In this document: positions 33,317 through 42,093 of the stretch, piece by piece | Position numbering within the stretch: the first letter of the stretch is position 1 | How the letters are laid out: every line of letters begins with the position of its first letter | DNA from: Ktedonobacteraceae bacterium | GTDB lineage: Bacteria > Chloroflexota > Ktedonobacteria > Ktedonobacterales > Ktedonobacteraceae | Direction of reading: 5' to 3' | DNA: 64,000 nucleotides | Assembly (NCBI GenBank): GCA_035653615.1 | Contig: DASRBN010000015.1 | Span: 62,001 to 126,000 of the forward strand | Program-made: the position numbers and the translations under genes | Notes under the pieces: model-generated | Told to the model about the DNA's origin: nothing | The model's database searches: none | What the model saw: the letters and a program-made list of their open reading frames with translations, nothing else

Positions 33317-33916
33317 ATGCCTGTTCGTATCGATGTCTGGTCCGATTTTGTTTGACCATTCTGTTTTCTGGTAGCCTCCAGTTTGGAGAAGCTTCAACAG
33401 CACTATGACCTGGATATTCACTGGCGCTCCTACCAGCTGCGTCCTCCTGGCTCGCCTCCTATCCCGCCCCAGCGCCTGGAACAAATCAAGGCCGCGCGCC
33501 CGCAGCTCCAGCGCAGGGCACGCGAGCAATACGGCGTGGAGATCAACCAGGGCCCTATGAATATCGATAGCCGTCCGGCCCTGGACGCTGAAAAGTATGC
33601 CGAATCGCAGGGCAAAGGCAAGGCGTTCCACGAGGCCGTCATGCGTGCCTACTGGCAGGAGGCATGCGATATCAGCGACCTCAACGTCTTGCAGGAAATC
33701 GCGCAAAGTGTTGGCCTGGATACTGAAAACTTCGCGTCAAAAATAAAAAATCCTGAATACGATGCCCAGGTCTCCGCCGACATTGACCTGGCAAATGAAT
33801 ACGGACTGGATGGCGTACCGGCGCTTGTCTTTGCCGAGAAATACCTGGTCATGGGTGCGCAGCCCTACAGCGTTCTGCAACAGGTCGTAGAAAGGGTTCA
33901 GGCCGAAAGCGTGTGA
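33317..33916 (+). CDS. FrnE/DsbA-family oxidoreductase with in-frame TGA at the first redox Cys (candidate selenoprotein)
   Basis: From the ATG at 33317 (AAAGGGG 8 bases upstream) the frame reads MPVRIDVWSDFV, then TGA (33353-33355), then PFCFLVASSLEKLQQHY and on to a TAG-free stop at 33916, 199 codons. Family members have CPxC at this spot, so TGA replaces exactly the first redox Cys while the second is kept. Later segments (LRPPGSPPIPPQRLEQI, NEYGLDGVPALVFAEKYLVMGAQP with the cis-Pro loop) are normal FrnE/2-hydroxychromene isomerase-like thioredoxin folds. A SECIS-like hairpin follows at 33373-33393. Read as selenocysteine this gives a UPFC active site. A Cys-to-stop point mutation is the alternative, with only a 177-residue fragment from TTG 33383. 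Confidence 0.7.
33373..33393 (+). promoter_or_regulatory. Candidate bacterial SECIS element
   Basis: AGC-CTCCA, loop GTT, TGGAG-AA-GCT: a 5-bp upper stem, a 2-base 3' bulge and a 3-bp lower stem. The apical loop begins with G and lies 25 bases after the TGA at 33353. This fits the known bacterial SECIS geometry (short loop with early G, roughly 16-37 bases from UGA). Hairpins this small arise by chance, so this supports but does not prove Sec insertion. Confidence 0.5.
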
Positions 33917-33934
33917 GGTGAATGCACCAGGCAT

Positions 33935-35761
33935 TCACCTCGTCAGATATTGTACGAACCAGCGCGTGATAGCGACAACCGCTCGGATGCGATTGGACGT
34001 TTTGTTGAAGCCGTGTCCCTCGTCTGGGAAGAGTACGTATTCTACCGGCACCCCGCGCCTCCGCAGGCTCTCTACCGTCTGTTCCGCTTCGATGACGGGA
34101 ACGTTGGTATCATTGGCGCCATGCAGCACAATCGTTGGCGCTTTCACTCGGTCAATCTTGTGGATAGGAGAAAGTTCGCGCAGCATAGCAGCCTGAGTTT
34201 CAGGGTCGCCATACTCGATCTTTGAAACCGCACCCATCCAGGGGACACTCTGCGCGAAGAAGGTCTCGAAGTTGACGATGCCGAAGAGGTTCGCCCCTGC
34301 CGCAAAGAGGTCAGGATACTCCGTCAGTCCCGCCATGGTCATATAGCCGCCATAGGAGCCGCCCATGATGCCGATACGCTTCGCATCTGCAATGCCCGCC
34401 TGGATCACATATTCGACGCAGGCCTGAATATCGCGAATCGCGTTGAAGCGCAGCGGTCCGTTATCAAGGTTGACGAACGTTTTGCCGAAACCTGATGAGC
34501 CACGCACATTTGGCGCGAAAATGGCTATCCCCTGGGAAAGCAGTGCCTGCAGGTAATAGTTGAAAAAAGGTCGCTCCTGGCTCTCAGGACCACCGTGAAA
34601 GTAGAGTACAATCGGCCCGGGAGCGGTAAAGTCGTGCGGGCGATAGAGCCAGCCACTGAGCTGTAGCTGATCATGGGCCTGAAAATATACCAATTCAGGA
34701 CGAACAATGTCAGACAGCACTACTCCGGCATGCGGGCTATATGTCACCTGCCACAAACGACCGGATGCGAGTTCAAACACCCAGATATCCCGCGGCGCGG
34801 TCGCTCCTGATGCGCTCAACGCCAGGAAACGCCCATCCTTCGACCATATAATGTCGAAGATTATCTCCACCGGTAGTTCGGGGCCTTTTGAGATTTCGAG
34901 CGTGGCGAGGTCGATGAAGGCAAGTTCGTTCCGCCCCGCGATATTCCATACCAGGACTGCCATCGTTCCGCCCTCATTGATAGCAAACGTTTGTAGTTCG
35001 GCGTCTTCTCGCCCTGCAAGAACTTCAATTGGCCCTGGTTGACCGTCTCCGTCCAATTTTATACGCGCGAAAGCAACCATTTCGCGGTCCTTGTTGGAAG
35101 AGAGATAAATGGTCCTACCATCGGGAGAAAAATATCCATCTGTGAAATGACCGGGTCCCTCGTGAGGAGTCAGCAGCATCTCTGCTCTACTTGCGAGATC
35201 GATGAGAAAAAGGTTATCATCGCTGCGGTTGAGCATACGGAAAAGAATCGCTTTTTGTCCATCGCGGCTGATGTCGCTCAGGTTGCCAATTCCCTTGTTC
35301 TCGGCCACCAACTGAAACGTACCGTCTGCAACATCGACGAGATAGGCATCCATAGCATCGGCACTGCGGCGATTCGAGCTGATAGCAAGTTTGCGACCAT
35401 CGTGCGTCCAGGGACCGAGCCAGTTGTTCACCTCGCCTCCTTCCGTAAGGCACCTCAAGCCGGTGCCATCCGGGTGGACGAGATACACCTGTGAGTTCAT
35501 CCCGCCGCCGGGCGCAAGCGAAAAAGCCAGCCAGTTGCCATCCGGCGACCATGAGACGCCCTGGATTTGATCGTCGAGCGCGGTCACCAGTTCCGGCCAG
35601 CCTCCCCCGGTAGCAACCGTCCAGACCTGCGGGATACCATTGAGGTCAGAAACAAAGGCGATGCGCGACCCATCTGACGAGAAACTGGGCGAAATGCAGC
35701 GACGAATCTTTGCCATATAGGATACTGTGGTTTCAAGTTCGTCGAAGGTAGATTTTGTCAT
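33935..35761 (-). CDS. S9 family prolyl oligopeptidase/acylaminoacyl peptidase
   Basis: About 608 residues. The N-terminal part is a TolB-like beta-propeller (repeats such as SPSFSSDGSRIAFVSD, VSWSPDGNWLAFSL, SPDGRTIYLSSN). The C-terminal alpha/beta hydrolase has VLYFHGGPESQERPFF, the nucleophile in GIMGGSYGGYMT, the Asp in VLHGANDTNVPV and the His in FPDEGHGF. It cleaves short peptides. There is no signal peptide, so it is cytoplasmic. The ATG at 35761 is preceded by GGGAG; the frame is open to 35857. Confidence 0.92.
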   Translation of the reverse strand: MTKSTFDELETTVSYMAKIRRCISPSFSSDGSRIAFVSDLNGIPQVWTVATGGGWPELVTALDDQIQGVSWSPDGNWLAFSLAPGGGMNSQVYLVHPDGTGLRCLTEGGEVNNWLGPWTHDGRKLAISSNRRSADAMDAYLVDVADGTFQLVAENKGIGNLSDISRDGQKAILFRMLNRSDDNLFLIDLASRAEMLLTPHEGPGHFTDGYFSPDGRTIYLSSNKDREMVAFARIKLDGDGQPGPIEVLAGREDAELQTFAINEGGTMAVLVWNIAGRNELAFIDLATLEISKGPELPVEIIFDIIWSKDGRFLALSASGATAPRDIWVFELASGRLWQVTYSPHAGVVLSDIVRPELVYFQAHDQLQLSGWLYRPHDFTAPGPIVLYFHGGPESQERPFFNYYLQALLSQGIAIFAPNVRGSSGFGKTFVNLDNGPLRFNAIRDIQACVEYVIQAGIADAKRIGIMGGSYGGYMTMAGLTEYPDLFAAGANLFGIVNFETFFAQSVPWMGAVSKIEYGDPETQAAMLRELSPIHKIDRVKAPTIVLHGANDTNVPVIEAEQTVESLRRRGVPVEYVLFPDEGHGFNKTSNRIRAVVAITRWFVQYLTR

Positions 35762-35857
35762 GAACGAATAGCTCCCATTCTTTTTGCATTGAGAGAGGTC
35801 AGTTCGGTGTAATTGTTGGTATGAGAGTATTATACAATGCGCCGCGAGCAGGCTCAT

Positions 35858-36160
35858 TTAAAGCAGGTGTCGCAGTATCCACACCATCGCTATCCCGGCA
35901 ATCATTGCCACCAGCACATTTTTCGTGCGCCATGCCACCAGCACTGCGATTACCGAGGCCAGGGTCTCTGCGATGCTGCTGGCAAGCACGGTTGGAGCAA
36001 CAATCGCTACCAGCACGGCCCCCGGAATCTGTCGCAGCCACGCCTCAACTCGTGGCGAAGGAGTCACGAATCTCATCAGCCACAAGCCACCGGCCCTGGT
36101 AAGATAGGTGACGAGAGCCATCCCAAGAATAGTTAAGAGCGCGAGCATATCATTTGGCAT
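35858..36160 (-). CDS. azlD: AzlD-type branched-chain amino acid exporter subunit
   Basis: A 100-residue, very hydrophobic protein with about four membrane helices (LLTILGMALVTYLTRAGG, VLVAIVAPTVLASSI). Size and the YLTRAGG motif fit AzlD/YgaH. It acts with the AzlC-type partner encoded just upstream, whose end it overlaps by 11 bases. The pair exports branched-chain amino acids or analogues; the exact substrate is not evident. Confidence 0.85.
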   Translation of the reverse strand: MPNDMLALLTILGMALVTYLTRAGGLWLMRFVTPSPRVEAWLRQIPGAVLVAIVAPTVLASSIAETLASVIAVLVAWRTKNVLVAMIAGIAMVWILRHLL

Positions 36161-36887
36161 GCGTCATTGCTCCAGTTATGCTACCGGCCAACCCGCCCAG
36201 TAGAATATACCATTTGCCGGGCAGCCAGTGAGCCGCCGCGACTGCTACCATTGCCGCAACTACCCACGGCAGCAGGTTGGATTTCCCCTTCCACATGCCT
36301 GTCAGCAATGCCAGGAAGACGGCCGTGAAGGCGAAATCCAATCCCCATTGCGCCGGGTCCTGGATAGAAGATCCAAGTGCCTGTCCAACAATCGTCGAAC
36401 TGACCCAGACAACGAAGAGGATCACGCCGCTGCCGGGTAGAAAGGCCATATCGCGGCCACCCACCGTAAAATTGCTCATTGACAGGGCCCAGCTCTCATC
36501 AACCATGAAAAAGACGGATGTATAAGCTTTCAACGGAGAGAGGCGAGAAAACCATGGACGCAATGAGGCCCCCATCAGCAAGTGGCGCAGGTTGACCACC
36601 AGCGTAGTGAGAATGATCGCTATCACCGGCAAAGGCACTGCTGCCCACAAGGACAACGCTACAAACTGCGATGCCCCCGCGAAAACCAGCCCGCTCATCA
36701 AAAACGATTCCAGCGTCGTCAGATGTGCCTGCCGCGCCAGCACTCCAAAAACAAGGCCAACAGCAAAGACGCTGACCGCGAGGGGAATAGTGCGCCGCAC
36801 ACCAAGTAATGCGCCCGCCAGGGTAAATGTAATCGCTTCGTCTTTAGCCCCTGCCGTTGCGCTTTCAATCGAATTCGCTTTCTCCAT
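36150..36887 (-). CDS. azlC: AzlC-type branched-chain amino acid exporter subunit
   Basis: A 245-residue membrane protein. GVRRTIPLAVSVFAVGLVFGVLARQAHL and MSGLVFAGASQFVALSLW are AzlC/YgaZ signatures, and VNLRHLLMGASLRPWF is also characteristic. About seven to eight hydrophobic segments. It forms the large subunit with the overlapping AzlD-type gene. Its own promoter should lie in 36888-37186. Confidence 0.88.
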   Translation of the reverse strand: MEKANSIESATAGAKDEAITFTLAGALLGVRRTIPLAVSVFAVGLVFGVLARQAHLTTLESFLMSGLVFAGASQFVALSLWAAVPLPVIAIILTTLVVNLRHLLMGASLRPWFSRLSPLKAYTSVFFMVDESWALSMSNFTVGGRDMAFLPGSGVILFVVWVSSTIVGQALGSSIQDPAQWGLDFAFTAVFLALLTGMWKGKSNLLPWVVAAMVAVAAAHWLPGKWYILLGGLAGSITGAMTHAK

Positions 36888-37186
36888 AAGCTCGCACTCT
36901 CAAACTCTACCTGCTCATTTTGACAAAACCAGGCTCTGGGACCCGGCTTCCTTCCGAATAGTAACATCGCTCTCGAAAAGAATTGGTCAACCAATCAGGC
37001 CATTACCTGAAAGCCAATCTTCATAACCCGTTCACAAAATAGCTCTACGTGGATATAACCTACAAAATATGTTTTGAAGGTTATAGAAAGTGTAACAGAA
37101 GGAGATGCAGATGTCAAGAGGACAATACGAGGTGGTTCCATCTTTCAGGTATAGGGGCGGGATCAGCCTGCCCCTGTCCCTCAGAG

Positions 37187-37861
37187 CTAGGGTTTCACCT
37201 GAGTATAGACTGACTGATAGGTGTTAATGGACTCCCAATCGCTGATCGGCCAGTACACCATCACAGCCTCACCTATGATGTCATCTCGTGGTAAGAGGCC
37301 CCAGTCACGTGAATCGTCGCTAACGGGACGATTATCCCCCATGACGAAGTATTCATTGGCCGGAACTGTCACAGTTTCTGCTGGAGGGCCGTTAGGCGCG
37401 CTGATGTATGGTTCATTGATCGTCACACCATTAATCGTCACAGAGTTCGGCGTAATCACCAGTTTATCCCCTGGCAGGCCGATAACGCGCTTAATCAGAT
37501 TTTCGCTGGGATCCCCAGGCAGTTCAAAAACGATCACGTCGCCTCGTGCCGGTTGGTGGAAGGTGTAGGCCAGTTTGTTCACCAGCACATATTCGCCGGT
37601 GTGCAGGCCTGGCTGCATGCTAGGTCCATCGACCTGAAAATTCTGCACGGTGAAGCGAATTGCGAGGAAGATCAACACGGTCAGCGCCACGGTTTCGAGG
37701 ATTTCCCGTGAGAAGCCCGATGAGCTTTTCTTCTCCGGGGCCTTCGTTGCTGTTTTTTGCTGGGGCTGGCTATCGTCTACCGGCTTTGCGCTTTGTTGTG
37801 GCTGGCTATCATCAGCCTGCTCTGTGCTTTTTCCCGGCAAGCTGTTCTCTGATGAACTCAT
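37187..37861 (-). CDS. lepB: Type I signal peptidase
   Basis: 224 residues. A Gln/Lys/Ser-rich cytoplasmic stretch (1-50) precedes one membrane anchor (ILETVALTVLIFLAIRFTV). The catalytic Ser lies in DGPSMQPGLHTGEYVLVNK (about residue 80) and the general-base Lys in ENLIKRVIGLPGD (about 120). MGDNRPVSDDSRDWG is box E. It cuts signal peptides on the outer face of the membrane. GAAGAGG lies 10 bases before the ATG. Confidence 0.95.
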   Translation of the reverse strand: MSSSENSLPGKSTEQADDSQPQQSAKPVDDSQPQQKTATKAPEKKSSSGFSREILETVALTVLIFLAIRFTVQNFQVDGPSMQPGLHTGEYVLVNKLAYTFHQPARGDVIVFELPGDPSENLIKRVIGLPGDKLVITPNSVTINGVTINEPYISAPNGPPAETVTVPANEYFVMGDNRPVSDDSRDWGLLPRDDIIGEAVMVYWPISDWESINTYQSVYTQVKP

Positions 37862-37933
37862 GAATTTGAACCTCTTCTTTCACGAAATACGGGCACATGT
37901 TCAGTATTCGACCGAGTTTGCCTGAACGACAGG

Positions 37934-38374
37934 CTATCCCCCGATAGCCTTTCTGATCTGTTTCAAAGATGCTCCTTTACCGGAGCTGGTGACGCGATTG
38001 AGTCGGCCCAACCAGAGAAGTATGAATGCCCCGGTCGAGAGCGCGGCCAGCACGACCTTCGTCATATCCATGATGGGCTCTACCCTGACGCCTTCGTCGG
38101 TTATGATGATAGCCGCGATTGGCCGCCCATTTGCGCCTCCACCCATCCCATATCCTCCGCCCATCGAATTTCCCTTTTCATTGATTGGTCCACTGCCCGA
38201 ACCCAGGCCCATACCGACCGAAACTTCGGAGCAGGGGATAACGGTAGCGTTCCCGCGCTCCACCGGTTGGCCAAAAACAGCATCTGCCCTTGCCACGCTC
38301 ACCAACTGGTTCAGAGCCTGTTCTATCGTCTGGTTCGTGGTTGTAGGTCGAGTTGCCTTCTGTTCTTCTATCAC
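37934..38374 (-). CDS. YtfJ/GerW-family sporulation protein
   Basis: 146 residues. TIEQALNQLVSVARADAVFGQPVERGNATVIPCSEVSVGMGLGSG is the GerW signature, followed by a Gly-rich stretch (GGGYGMGGGANGRP) and AAIIITDEGVRVEPI. A hydrophobic helix follows (VVLAALSTGAFILLWLG). In Bacillus, YtfJ/GerW is a spore protein involved in germination. The start is a GTG. Its presence fits a spore-forming host but related proteins also occur in non-sporulating bacteria. Confidence 0.85.
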   Translation of the reverse strand: MIEEQKATRPTTTNQTIEQALNQLVSVARADAVFGQPVERGNATVIPCSEVSVGMGLGSGSGPINEKGNSMGGGYGMGGGANGRPIAAIIITDEGVRVEPIMDMTKVVLAALSTGAFILLWLGRLNRVTSSGKGASLKQIRKAIGG

Positions 38375-38456
38375 AAGGTTCTTCCGTTCTAGCTAAGAGT
38401 AGCTAATTCGTTAACCGCGTGGTTGCGAAACATTCTTGAATATCATACCACATGCA

Positions 38457-39032
38457 TTAAAGAGTTTTCCCATCTTTGAGTTTTTGCCACCAAAGATAGA
38501 GTTTGTGTCTAAGTGGGGGTTCATACTTTGCTTTTATGCGGATTCTCTGGAGAGCGAGGCGAATTACTTCTCCTGGAGGATTAGTGGTATCAATCCAATA
38601 TTTGATCAATTCCGGTGTCGATAGCACTTGTAGATGTGGCGCGTGCTGATTGAAAAAATTGGTTGCTTTCCGGTCATCACTGGCAATGGACCAGTTACGA
38701 TGGAAGGCAATAGCACATGTAATGGCTTCACCGTCATCAAGCGCAGCAGCGAAATTAACGAAAGAGGTGTTCTCAGCTTCGGATTCGGGCGTGACAACAA
38801 TCAGCAGACCAGAATCGATAAAAGGCTGCAAGTTGATCTGCTCATACTTTTGAGTTGTCGCACTATCAACTTCGCTAATAATCCTTAATGCTTCATGATC
38901 ACGAACGTAGGCAGCAATTGCGACAGACTTTGAAACCGCTTTCAGGATACTTTCCATCTCTCCTGACGCATACAAGTTGATAACACAGCAAGCATCCAGG
39001 ATAATACAATCCTGCTTAAAAACGTCCCCCAT
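38457..39032 (-). CDS. PIN-domain-like ribonuclease toxin candidate
   Basis: About 191 residues. CIILDACCVINLYASGEME gives the first PIN acidic residue, LDDGEAITCAIAF the central Glu, and SIASDDRKATNFF the later Asp pair, in the order expected for a PIN nuclease. The last 50 residues are basic (ALQRIRIKAKYEPPLRHKLY). It starts 16 bases after the XRE-ImmA-like gene. AGGAGG precedes a cluster of GTG, TTG and ATG codons (39041, 39038, 39032), so the exact start is open. The pairing suggests a toxin with its regulator. Confidence 0.7.
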   Translation of the reverse strand: MGDVFKQDCIILDACCVINLYASGEMESILKAVSKSVAIAAYVRDHEALRIISEVDSATTQKYEQINLQPFIDSGLLIVVTPESEAENTSFVNFAAALDDGEAITCAIAFHRNWSIASDDRKATNFFNQHAPHLQVLSTPELIKYWIDTTNPPGEVIRLALQRIRIKAKYEPPLRHKLYLWWQKLKDGKTL

Positions 39033-39048
39033 CGTCAACACTATCCTC

Positions 39049-40257
39049 CTATGCGCCCAATGATTGTGTCATGTCGAGATCAATAGGCGTATCGTCCATA
39101 ACGCCACTTGTATGCTGCCGCAAAATTTCGCCAATATGACGGGCTTCGATTCTATCCACTCCAAGAAAACGAGCAAATTGGCCCTCGCTGATCAGTGCTC
39201 TGTCGAAGGCGTCGAGCGCAAGGTATTGGTAGCGCACAGGCAATTTCTCATCTCGCACCTGAGTAGCTGATAACCCATGTTGCTGTTTACCGGCTTGTGT
39301 CTTAAATCCTCCTGCTCTCAGCTTATTCCAGGTGCTGGCAGGGAGTAATCTCATATCTTCGAGGCATAGCGTAATGGCAGCAACAGAAACTCCATAGTAG
39401 AGAGCAAGGGTGCAGAGATCAGCAGGAGTTAAATGCTGTTTTGTGCGGCGAATATCATTAAACCGTCTCGTTAAACCACTGGTAGGCATTAAAAAGTAGC
39501 GCGCAAATTCACCGGCGAATCGCTCGCTTTCTGAGAGACGCTGGTGGTTGCCGTCAATAAATATGCCAGGTTTATGACGATACACCAGAAAATGACCATA
39601 AGCATGTGCCAGCGACCAGCGACGATGCTCTTCTGAAAGAGAGCTATTAACAGCAATACATGCGCCTGCCCTATGGTCATAAACATATATGTAAGAAAGT
39701 TTGGATGGATAGAAAGGCAAGTAGAATATGCGCAGGCCAACATCTTGTTCGAGGATATCACGCAAAGTCCGAATTGGCCCATCGCCAAGTCCAAGGCGAT
39801 TACGCTCTTCAATGGCAACACCCATTGCTGCCTGTTCAATGCGTAACCCGCTGATCTGATATTCAGGTGGATACTTTCGCACAAGCGGCGTTCCCGTAAT
39901 CTGTTCGAGTTCAAGATAATTCCTGGATAATTCCTCCAGTGTATCGATGTAAAGAGCTATTTGAGTGTTTTCCTGGGATGAGAATAGAGGCAGATTGCGA
40001 AACTGAGCCTGGAACGGTTCGAACTGCGGACGTGGACGAATAAAATCAGTTACTTCACGGCCATAGGCATACGCCAGCTTAATCAACTCCTCAGCTTTGA
40101 TGCGTCGCTCACCTTTCTCGATAGCTGTAATCGTCGTGCGTGCAACATCAATAATTTTGGCCGCCTCTTCCTGAGTCAATCCTCTCCTGCTGCGTGCCTG
40201 TTGCAATTCTTTCCCGAGTTCGCGCATATCAATGACATCAAGAAAGTCGCTGTTCAT
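39049..40257 (-). CDS. XRE-family regulator fused to ImmA/IrrE-like domain
   Basis: 402 residues. The N-terminal HTH is GKELQQARSRRGLTQEEAAKIIDVARTTITAIEKGERR (about 12-50). The C-terminal half resembles ImmA/IrrE metallopeptidases: RWSLAHAYGHFLVYRH (about 212-227) and ERFAGEFARYFLMP. In active members the motif is HExxH; here it reads HAYGH, so the catalytic Glu is replaced and proteolysis is doubtful. GGAGG lies 8 bases before the ATG at 40257. It is probably the antitoxin-like regulator of the downstream PIN gene. Confidence 0.82.
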   Translation of the reverse strand: MNSDFLDVIDMRELGKELQQARSRRGLTQEEAAKIIDVARTTITAIEKGERRIKAEELIKLAYAYGREVTDFIRPRPQFEPFQAQFRNLPLFSSQENTQIALYIDTLEELSRNYLELEQITGTPLVRKYPPEYQISGLRIEQAAMGVAIEERNRLGLGDGPIRTLRDILEQDVGLRIFYLPFYPSKLSYIYVYDHRAGACIAVNSSLSEEHRRWSLAHAYGHFLVYRHKPGIFIDGNHQRLSESERFAGEFARYFLMPTSGLTRRFNDIRRTKQHLTPADLCTLALYYGVSVAAITLCLEDMRLLPASTWNKLRAGGFKTQAGKQQHGLSATQVRDEKLPVRYQYLALDAFDRALISEGQFARFLGVDRIEARHIGEILRQHTSGVMDDTPIDLDMTQSLGA

Positions 40258-40443
40258 AAGAGTTGCCTCCGTTCCATCCAACTTTTCTACCGTGAATGAG
40301 ATGTGATCTCTCTCCAATCATTCTAGAGATATGCATTTAGCTATTCCTGATCAATGGTAGAAGTATAAAGCATAATTCTGACATTGTCAAGTAATTAACA
40401 AGTAATTTCGTGCTAAATGTCAGCTTCCCTTTCTCAGGAACAT

Positions 40444-41559
40444 TTATTTGAACCGTTCCACCGCAAACGCCTCCACAATCTCCGGCGCCTTGCCCGTCGT
40501 TACCAATTCAGCGATAGCCTGCCCTGTAATTGCGCTCAGCAAAATGCCCACACTGCCGTGGCCGGTAGCAAGGGTGACGTTTTCCCAACCGGGCGCGGAG
40601 CCGAGAATGGGGCGCTGATCAGGCGTTTTGGGCCGCAGGCCTGTCCATAAGCGCTCGATTGCGCTGTATTCGAGCGAGGGAATGAGGCGCATTGCCGTAT
40701 CGAGCAGCCATCTCACTCCTCCTGCCGTAAGCTGCCTGTCAAAGCCTGCCTCATCTTTGGTAGCGCCTACGACGATGGTTCCATCTTTCCTTGGTACAAG
40801 GTAGGCCGCCTCTCCAAAGATGATATGATGCAGTGAAGGACAGGACTGGCGAAGCGCGAGCATCTGACCGCGTTGTGGGCTGACCGGCAATGAGATATTG
40901 AGCCACTCGCCGCAGCGAGCAGACCATGCTCCTGCCGCGATCACCAGGTGATTGCAGCGAATAGCTTCTCCTTCAGAAGTCTGTACGCCCGTCACCCTGG
41001 TTTTATGTCTTGTGATACCTGTAACTCGTGCGGAAGTAAAGAACAGTGCCCCCTTTTTCGCTGCTGCTTGCGCGTATGCCTGTACCACGCGTGGAGCCAG
41101 TATTTGTGACTCCTCCGGCGCATAAACAGCGGCAGTGATCTCCGGCGTTAACAGGGGTTCGCGTTGACGGCTCTCCTCGCCGCTTAGCCAGTCTGTTTGC
41201 AAGCCGAGCGGTTGCCATGCTTTCAAGCGCTTGCGCAGGTTGGGAACACGCTTCGCATCGCGCACGACTCGTAGCGCGCCCGTTTGCTCATATTCCAGTT
41301 CGATGCCAGTCGTCTCTTCAAGTTCCGTGACAAGTGATGGAAACAGGTCAAAACCTGCTAGTAAGAGATCAGCAAAAGGGCCGGGACCCGGAAGTGGCCC
41401 CAGCGGGGCCAGCAATCCAGCTGCGGCGCTCGAAGCCCCGGCGCCGATCTCGTCCGCGTCAACCACCATAACCTCCGTGCCTGCTTTGCAAAGATAATAA
41501 GCAATGCCGCAGCCTATCACACCGCCTCCCACAATCAGTATGTCGGTCGAAGTTTTCAT
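40444..41559 (-). CDS. FAD-dependent glycine oxidase / D-amino acid oxidase family (ThiO-like)
   Basis: 371 residues. The N-terminal dinucleotide-binding motif is ILIVGGGVIGCGIAYYL (7-23), followed by DADEIGAGASSAAAGLLAPLG, which is typical of ThiO. RLWTGLRPKTPDQRPILG and VTLATGHGSVGILLSAITGQAIAEL form the C-terminal FAD-binding part. ThiO oxidises glycine for thiazole synthesis, but no thi genes are adjacent, so another amine or amino acid is possible. Confidence 0.85.
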   Translation of the reverse strand: MKTSTDILIVGGGVIGCGIAYYLCKAGTEVMVVDADEIGAGASSAAAGLLAPLGPLPGPGPFADLLLAGFDLFPSLVTELEETTGIELEYEQTGALRVVRDAKRVPNLRKRLKAWQPLGLQTDWLSGEESRQREPLLTPEITAAVYAPEESQILAPRVVQAYAQAAAKKGALFFTSARVTGITRHKTRVTGVQTSEGEAIRCNHLVIAAGAWSARCGEWLNISLPVSPQRGQMLALRQSCPSLHHIIFGEAAYLVPRKDGTIVVGATKDEAGFDRQLTAGGVRWLLDTAMRLIPSLEYSAIERLWTGLRPKTPDQRPILGSAPGWENVTLATGHGSVGILLSAITGQAIAELVTTGKAPEIVEAFAVERFK

Positions 41560-41626
41560 GGTTAGGAGATTGGGTACCCTCCGGAAAAGAAATCGTCGTT
41601 GACGATGAACATGTTATGGCTATTAA

Positions 41627-41672
41627 GAAGTGGCCGGTGCATGTCATTCGAAGTGGCCGGTGCATGTCATTC
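41627..41672. repeat. 23-bp direct tandem duplication
   Basis: GAAGTGGCCGGTGCATGTCATTC occupies 41627-41649 and again 41650-41672, back to back. The second copy runs into the left arm of the family A palindrome. Confidence 0.85.
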
Positions 41673-41748
41673 TGAGCGTAGCGAAGAATCTGAGGCCTCC
41701 GGTCGAATCCGCTCACCAGAGATTCTTCGCTGCGCTCAGAATGACATG
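41663..41748. repeat. Dispersed palindromic repeat, family A, copy 2
   Basis: CATGTCATTCTGAGCGTAGC and the following GAAGAATCT are mirrored by AGATTCTTCGCTGCGCTCAG and AATGACATG, with about 28 bases between the arms. It lies in the gap between the oxidase and MazG-like genes. Confidence 0.9.
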
Positions 41749-41772
41749 CGAGAGGATCTTCTTCATGTAATA

Positions 41773-42093
41773 TTATTCCCAGGTTCTTTTCTCATTCACC
41801 GCCTCTTTCTCACGAAATGCCTGCTCCAGATCGACCTGGAAATAGTTAGCCAGGTCAAGAAGATAGCTGAGTACATCGGCGAACTCTTCGGCCAGTTCAA
41901 GCTGCCTCTGTTTTGCTTTCTCCTGGTACAGGCCTCTTGCTTTGCGCATGGCCTTGGCGAGTTCGCCGACTTCTTCGCTGAAGAGCAAGAACTTTTCCGA
42001 CCAGCTATCTTTCGTCCAACCTCGTTCCTGGCAGACGGCTTCCATATATGTTTGCAGGTCTTTTAGTGTGGGATGTTCAGGTAAGGATGCCAT
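41773..42093 (-). CDS. MazG-like nucleotide pyrophosphohydrolase
   Basis: A 106-residue all-alpha protein. FLLFSEEVGELAKAMRKARG and ELAEEFADVLSYLLDLANYF carry the EExxE and ExxD metal-binding motifs of the MazG/dUTPase-like NTP pyrophosphatase family. Such enzymes hydrolyse aberrant or canonical (d)NTPs. GAAAGGAAT lies just before the ATG. It is a single-domain form. Confidence 0.85.
   Translation of the reverse strand: MASLPEHPTLKDLQTYMEAVCQERGWTKDSWSEKFLLFSEEVGELAKAMRKARGLYQEKAKQRQLELAEEFADVLSYLLDLANYFQVDLEQAFREKEAVNEKRTWE

Noticed and set aside
33383-33916. Reading the FrnE-like gene as a shorter 177-residue protein from TTG 33383
   Set aside because: This start lies inside the SECIS-like loop without a ribosome binding site and would drop the redox motif, while the upstream ATG has a proper site and family sequence.
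37150-37176. GC-rich hairpin after the signal peptidase gene as a terminator
   Set aside because: GGGGCGGG and CCTGCCCC pair imperfectly and no T run follows on the minus strand, so the evidence is too weak to list.
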